Source of the DNA: Imbricaverruca yamaguchii
Taxonomy: Eukaryota; Arthropoda; Thecostraca; Neoverrucidae
Assembly: GCA_034440575.1 (NCBI GenBank)
Contig: JAOTOL010001603.1
Location: forward strand, 1,662,001 to 1,726,000
Direction of reading: 5' to 3'
Length of the DNA: 64,000 bases
The notes below the pieces were generated by a model. It saw nothing but the letters and a program-made list of their open reading frames with translations. It searched no databases and was not told the origin of the DNA. The translations under genes and the position numbers were made by a program. Below are positions 60,359-64,000 of this stretch, piece after piece. Each line of letters starts with the position of its first letter. Within the stretch, counting starts at the first letter, position 1.

Positions 60359-61702
60359 GGTAATACTGGGCAATATCACTTGTCTTCCGCCACCTAATGC
60401 TAGATGCCGAACTTTTTCGCACGTTTTCCACATACACTTTTGAAACATCAGCCAGACGATTGAACACATGTCTTTTAACGTTCTTTTTTTTTGGGGGGGG
60501 TGTTATGCGTCGGCGATGTGTTCACTGTTTCAACATTCGGCAAGTCCATTGACCCTTGCTGTCCCGGGGACCACTTTGACGTGTTCTAAGTATCTTCTGA
60601 GGAAATTTCTAAGTTGTTCACGACATCGCTTAAAAAAAAGATGTACCTTTCAACGAGTGATCAGCGTACATTGTGGACGGAATGAGTTCCAGTCTCTTAA
60701 AGTACCAGAGACAGCGAGTGTCAAGGTCATGTCACGACTATGTCTCAATGCAGCTGTGAGACGTAGATACAGCCGCCATTAGTCATACAGAAACGTACGA
60801 GGTGAGTGAACAGAAACATTATAATGCAAATACAAATTACTGAGGAAAAATGCAAGTAGAATGTCAACTCAGATTAGGTTTCCACTTGAAATGAAAAAAA
60901 AAGTTTCTGGTGTATAATTTTCTGGCTGATGACTATTATTTCAAGACCGCATGGAATATACTTGGTGGTAATTGAAGTCTTTTTTTTGAGCGTATTCGAA
61001 GTCCCACGTTAATGTCAGACCAGGTCATTGAGATGTAACGTGAAACATCCTGAAGGTGCACATATGGCAGAACCTGTAGAGGCTTTACTATGGACTATTG
61101 AGAATAAAACAAATGGCTAAACCAGAGTAATTTGCACACTGATTTCGTATGTCATGCTCATTTGGTTGTCAAATTCGATTCTTAAACAACATATTGTATG
61201 GTTTCGCTACTTTTTCTTTTGAAAAATGTTCAACGCAACGCCGTTCATTTCTAAGCAGGTATGCAAAAAATGGCGTACATCGACCTATAAAATCTGGAGT
61301 TATGCACGAAAAACCTGGGGGCGTACTTCGCCCTCCTCCCATCCAGGGCGCGTGTTGAACTATGACCCCTCTCCCGTAGTACTAGGGGCAGAAAGTTTTC
61401 TATCGCCGATGGCGTCGAGTAAGCTGAGCAAATCGCTACGCTTAAATGCAATATTTCATTCCGCGAAACGCAAGCCATCGAGTGATTTCCGTCGCCATTG
61501 CACTAATGCTAGCGGTGGCCAAGTGGCGGTCGCTGTTCAGTTCGCCAGCTGATACCCCCCCCCCCCTCATCCCACCTGGTCACTGGTGCTCCACCACGTC
61601 TACGCCAGTATTCTTAACTCCGTCAGTTGTACCTCGCGTGGCACCGCAGTGCCGACGCCCGCATGCTCGAGTGTACCTGGAGCTGCTACCTGAAAAGGTA
61701 CG
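60359..61702. other. AT-rich unique segment, no gene recognised
   Basis: Includes T and G runs (60484-60500) and a C run (61555-61566). No coding or RNA feature supported. Confidence 0.4.
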
Positions 61703-61911
61703 AGTTCTCCCTCCGCTGGTTGGTTAGGTTGGTTTTACGACACTTCGACCGTTGAGTCATGTAGTGTCGCCAATCTCTCACGCCGATTGGTGGCGGCCAG
61801 AATAGCGAGTAGCGTAGTAAGAGTAGCGACAAGTGAAACTCGTGCCCACAACCTTTCGATTGTGAGACGGGCAACTTACCCCTAGACTACTCGTCTCAGT
61901 TTTCCCTCCGC
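61703..61911 (-). mobile_element. Second tRNA-Val-like SINE copy with 14-bp TSD
   Basis: AGTTCTCCCTCCGC (61703-61716) and AGTTTTCCCTCCGC (61898-61911) flank a 181-bp element read on the minus strand. It shares with the copy at 27837-27982 the head GACGAGT..AGGGGTAA, the CTCACAA anticodon loop followed by TCGAAAGGTTGTGG, the hairpin CCAATC-GGCGTGAGA-GATTGG and the tail GTGTCGTAAA with CCAA repeats. It is about 35 bp longer, mainly between head and hairpin (a CTACTCTTACTACGCTACTC-like stretch). One mismatch in the duplication suggests it is older. Confidence 0.82.
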
Positions 61912-62164
61912 ACAGAGCCGGCGACAAATCCAAATGAATGGCGTCGGCACGGCGTGTGCGAGTTCGCGCCGCAGCTCGAAGGTGGCGGCTGGCGCATCGG
62001 CCCACTTAGTGCGAGCGGGCCCGAGCATGACGCCACCAAACCGCGCCGGCGACCGTGTGAGAGCCGGCGGCGCCACGTGAGACGTTTGCGGCGCGCGCGT
62101 CGGGCGGCGGCGCGGCCGGTGGCCGGGTTCTCAGCGGCGGCGGGCGGCTCGTGAGCGCCCGGTG
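61912..62164. other. CpG-rich spacer
   Basis: No gene recognised. Confidence 0.4.
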
Positions 62165-63082
62165 GCCGCCCGACACGGGGTGCAGTCTCGCCGGCGGTCT
62201 CGGCCGCCCCGGGGTTCTCGCTGTCTCGCCCGCCCGGCACGATGTGCAGTTTCGCTGCCGTTTCCCGCCCGGCACGGTCAGTCTCGTCGGCGTGTCTCGG
62301 CCGCCACCCGGGGTGTCTCGTCGGCGTGTCTCGCCCGCCCGGCACGATGTGCAGTTTCGCTGCCGTGTCTCACCCGCCCGGCACGGGGTGCAGTCTCGTT
62401 GCCGTGTCTCACCCGCCCGGCACGGGGTGCAGTCTCGCTGCCGTGTCTCACCCGCCCGGCACGGGGTGCAGTCTCGCCGGCGTGTCTCACCCGCCCGGCA
62501 CGGGGTGCAGTCTCGCTGCCGTGTCTCGGCCGCCGCCCCGGTGTGCAGTCTCGCTGCCGTGTCTCACCCGCCCGGCACGGGGTGCAGTCTCGCTGCCGTG
62601 TCTCACCCGCCCGGCACGGGGTGCAGTCTCGCCGGCGTGTCTCACCCGCCCGGCACGGGGTGCAGTCTCGCTGCCGTGTCTCGGCCGCCGCCCCGGTGTG
62701 CAGTCTCGCCGGCGTGTCTCGGTCGCCGCCCCGGGGTGCAGTCTCGCTCCCGTGTCTCGGTCGCCGCCCCGGGGTGCAGTCTCGCTCCCGTGTCTCGGCC
62801 GCCTCCCGGGGTGTCTCGCCGGCGTGTCTCGGCCGCCGCCCCGGCGTGCAGTCTCGCCGGCGTGTCTCGGTCGCTGCCCGGCGTGCAGTCTCGCCGGCGT
62901 GTCTCGGCCGCCTCCCGGGGTGTCTCGCCGGCGTGTCTCGGCCGCCTCCCGGGGTGTCTCACCGGTGTGTCTCGGCCGCCTCCCGGCGTGCAGTCTCGCC
63001 GGCGTGTCTCGGCCGCCTCCCGGCGTGCAGTCTCGCCGGCGTGTCTCGGCCGCCTCCCGGGGTGTCTCGCCCGCCCGGCAGA
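62165..63082. repeat. 39-bp minisatellite, about 23 units
   Basis: GTGTCTCACCCGCCCGGCAC+GGGGTGCAGTCTCGCTGCC in the left half. The right half shifts to GTGTCTCGGCCGCCTCCCGG units with and without the GTGCAG block. The 13-codon period leaves three plus frames open. Confidence 0.96.
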
Positions 63083-63759
63083 TCTGCCCGCCTGAGTTTC
63101 ACCTTCGCTGCACGCGGTACCCGCTGTCGCGAGGCCGCGGCGTCGGTGGCCAGCATTCGGAGTCGATTGGCTATTGTGGCGCGTGACAGTGTCCTGCTGT
63201 ACACGGCCGGCGGCGAGGAGAGTATTGTCCCAGGCGGGGCGGCGGCAAACTAATGCGAGAATCAATGTGTATCACACATAAGGGACACACTAATTGAACA
63301 ATGACCCAGTCAAAACTCTGAATGAGGAATACGTAAAAGATGGCTGCTTATGGTAAGCCAGCCGGCATTGCTGAACACAAGTGAATACGCCATTGAATAA
63401 TGAGCTAGGGGCGTCAACTGACGTTGGTTGTAACTGAACACCTCTGGATACGTCAGGTGCGTGAGTTACACTAAGTTGACTAAACGTAGGAGGAACGCAT
63501 GCACGCAACAAGGAATCTTTCACGCTTTGAGATACGGCAGCGTCATAGACTTCATAATTGAACATGCGTACTATTGTGAGAAGGAGAATGTCTGCACTGC
63601 TCTGGAAATACCTCGAATGAGAAAACGAACAAACACGCAGATGGTCCAAAACCCCGAAGACAAACATTGTTCTTTCGGTATATAAAACAACGCTTTCCTG
63701 ACCATTTCCAATGACCATTCATCCATTTACAATGACCACTTCCTCATCGCCATATAAGC
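63083..63759. other. Unique segment, no gene recognised
   Basis: No supported features. Confidence 0.4.
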
Positions 63760-64000
63760 GTCAATTGAAGAAAGCATGGACGTTCCCTCGCCGCTATACT
63801 ACAGACAATTCACGAACAGATAACACTTCCATCGTCGTGATATTACAGACAATTGACGAACACATCAGCTTTCTCTGGTCGCTATATTGCAGGCAATCGA
63901 CGAACACATAACTTTTCCCTCGTCACCATACTACCTACAATTGACATACACATGACCTTTTACTCGTTGCTATCTTACCGACAATTGATAACCATGTCAC
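63760..64000. repeat. About 45-bp degenerate repeat, running off the window
   Basis: CGCTATATTRCAGRCAATYG+ACGAACACAT..CTTTCCCTCGT recurs about five times and continues to the last base. Confidence 0.85.

Overview
The window reads as nuclear DNA of an invertebrate animal, most likely an arthropod. It is GC- and CpG-rich. It holds one convincing protein gene (a secreted Thr/Pro-rich, mucin-like protein), fragments of retrotransposed elements with target-site duplications, and an exceptional load of tandem repeats. My low-confidence guess at the organism is a crustacean such as a barnacle, from repeat style and composition only. There are no operons, phage genes, CRISPR arrays or rRNA genes.

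Layout. 1-2500: two minisatellites (22 bp, 35 bp) and a cluster of CRE palindromes. 2503-4632, minus strand: the secreted protein gene, with a candidate splice acceptor just before its ATG. 4660-13000: minisatellites of 21, 31, 11, 13, 23 and 71 bp, a CRE pair in a perfect inverted repeat, and a 5'-truncated non-LTR retrotransposon tail (9554-9670). 13000-33950: about 25 further arrays (5-71 bp units), including a 1.3 kb TGTGGC array with higher-order structure, plus a mosaic SINE-like copy (about 24190-24325) and a tRNA-Val-like SINE with a perfect 16-bp duplication (27837-27982). 34050-36245: an A/C homopolymer tract that looks like a sequence-quality artefact. 36600-42300: GGC and TA microsatellites, an 80-bp array and a 1.8 kb 32-bp array. 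42300-47200: the longest stretch with few repeats, with no recognisable gene. 47200-64000: many more arrays, the largest being 31/32 bp (1.35 kb), 40 bp (1.1 kb) and 39 bp (0.9 kb), and a second copy of the tRNA-Val-like SINE (61717-61897, minus).

By hand tally tandem arrays cover roughly 19 kb, about 30% of the window. Nearly all long open frames outside 2503-4632 run through these arrays and are best read as by-products of repeat periodicity. I found no multi-gene system. The most interesting signals are the SINE family, the shared TGTGG core of many independent arrays, the higher-order repeat, an orphan inverted unit of the 32-bp array, and the CRE inverted repeat.
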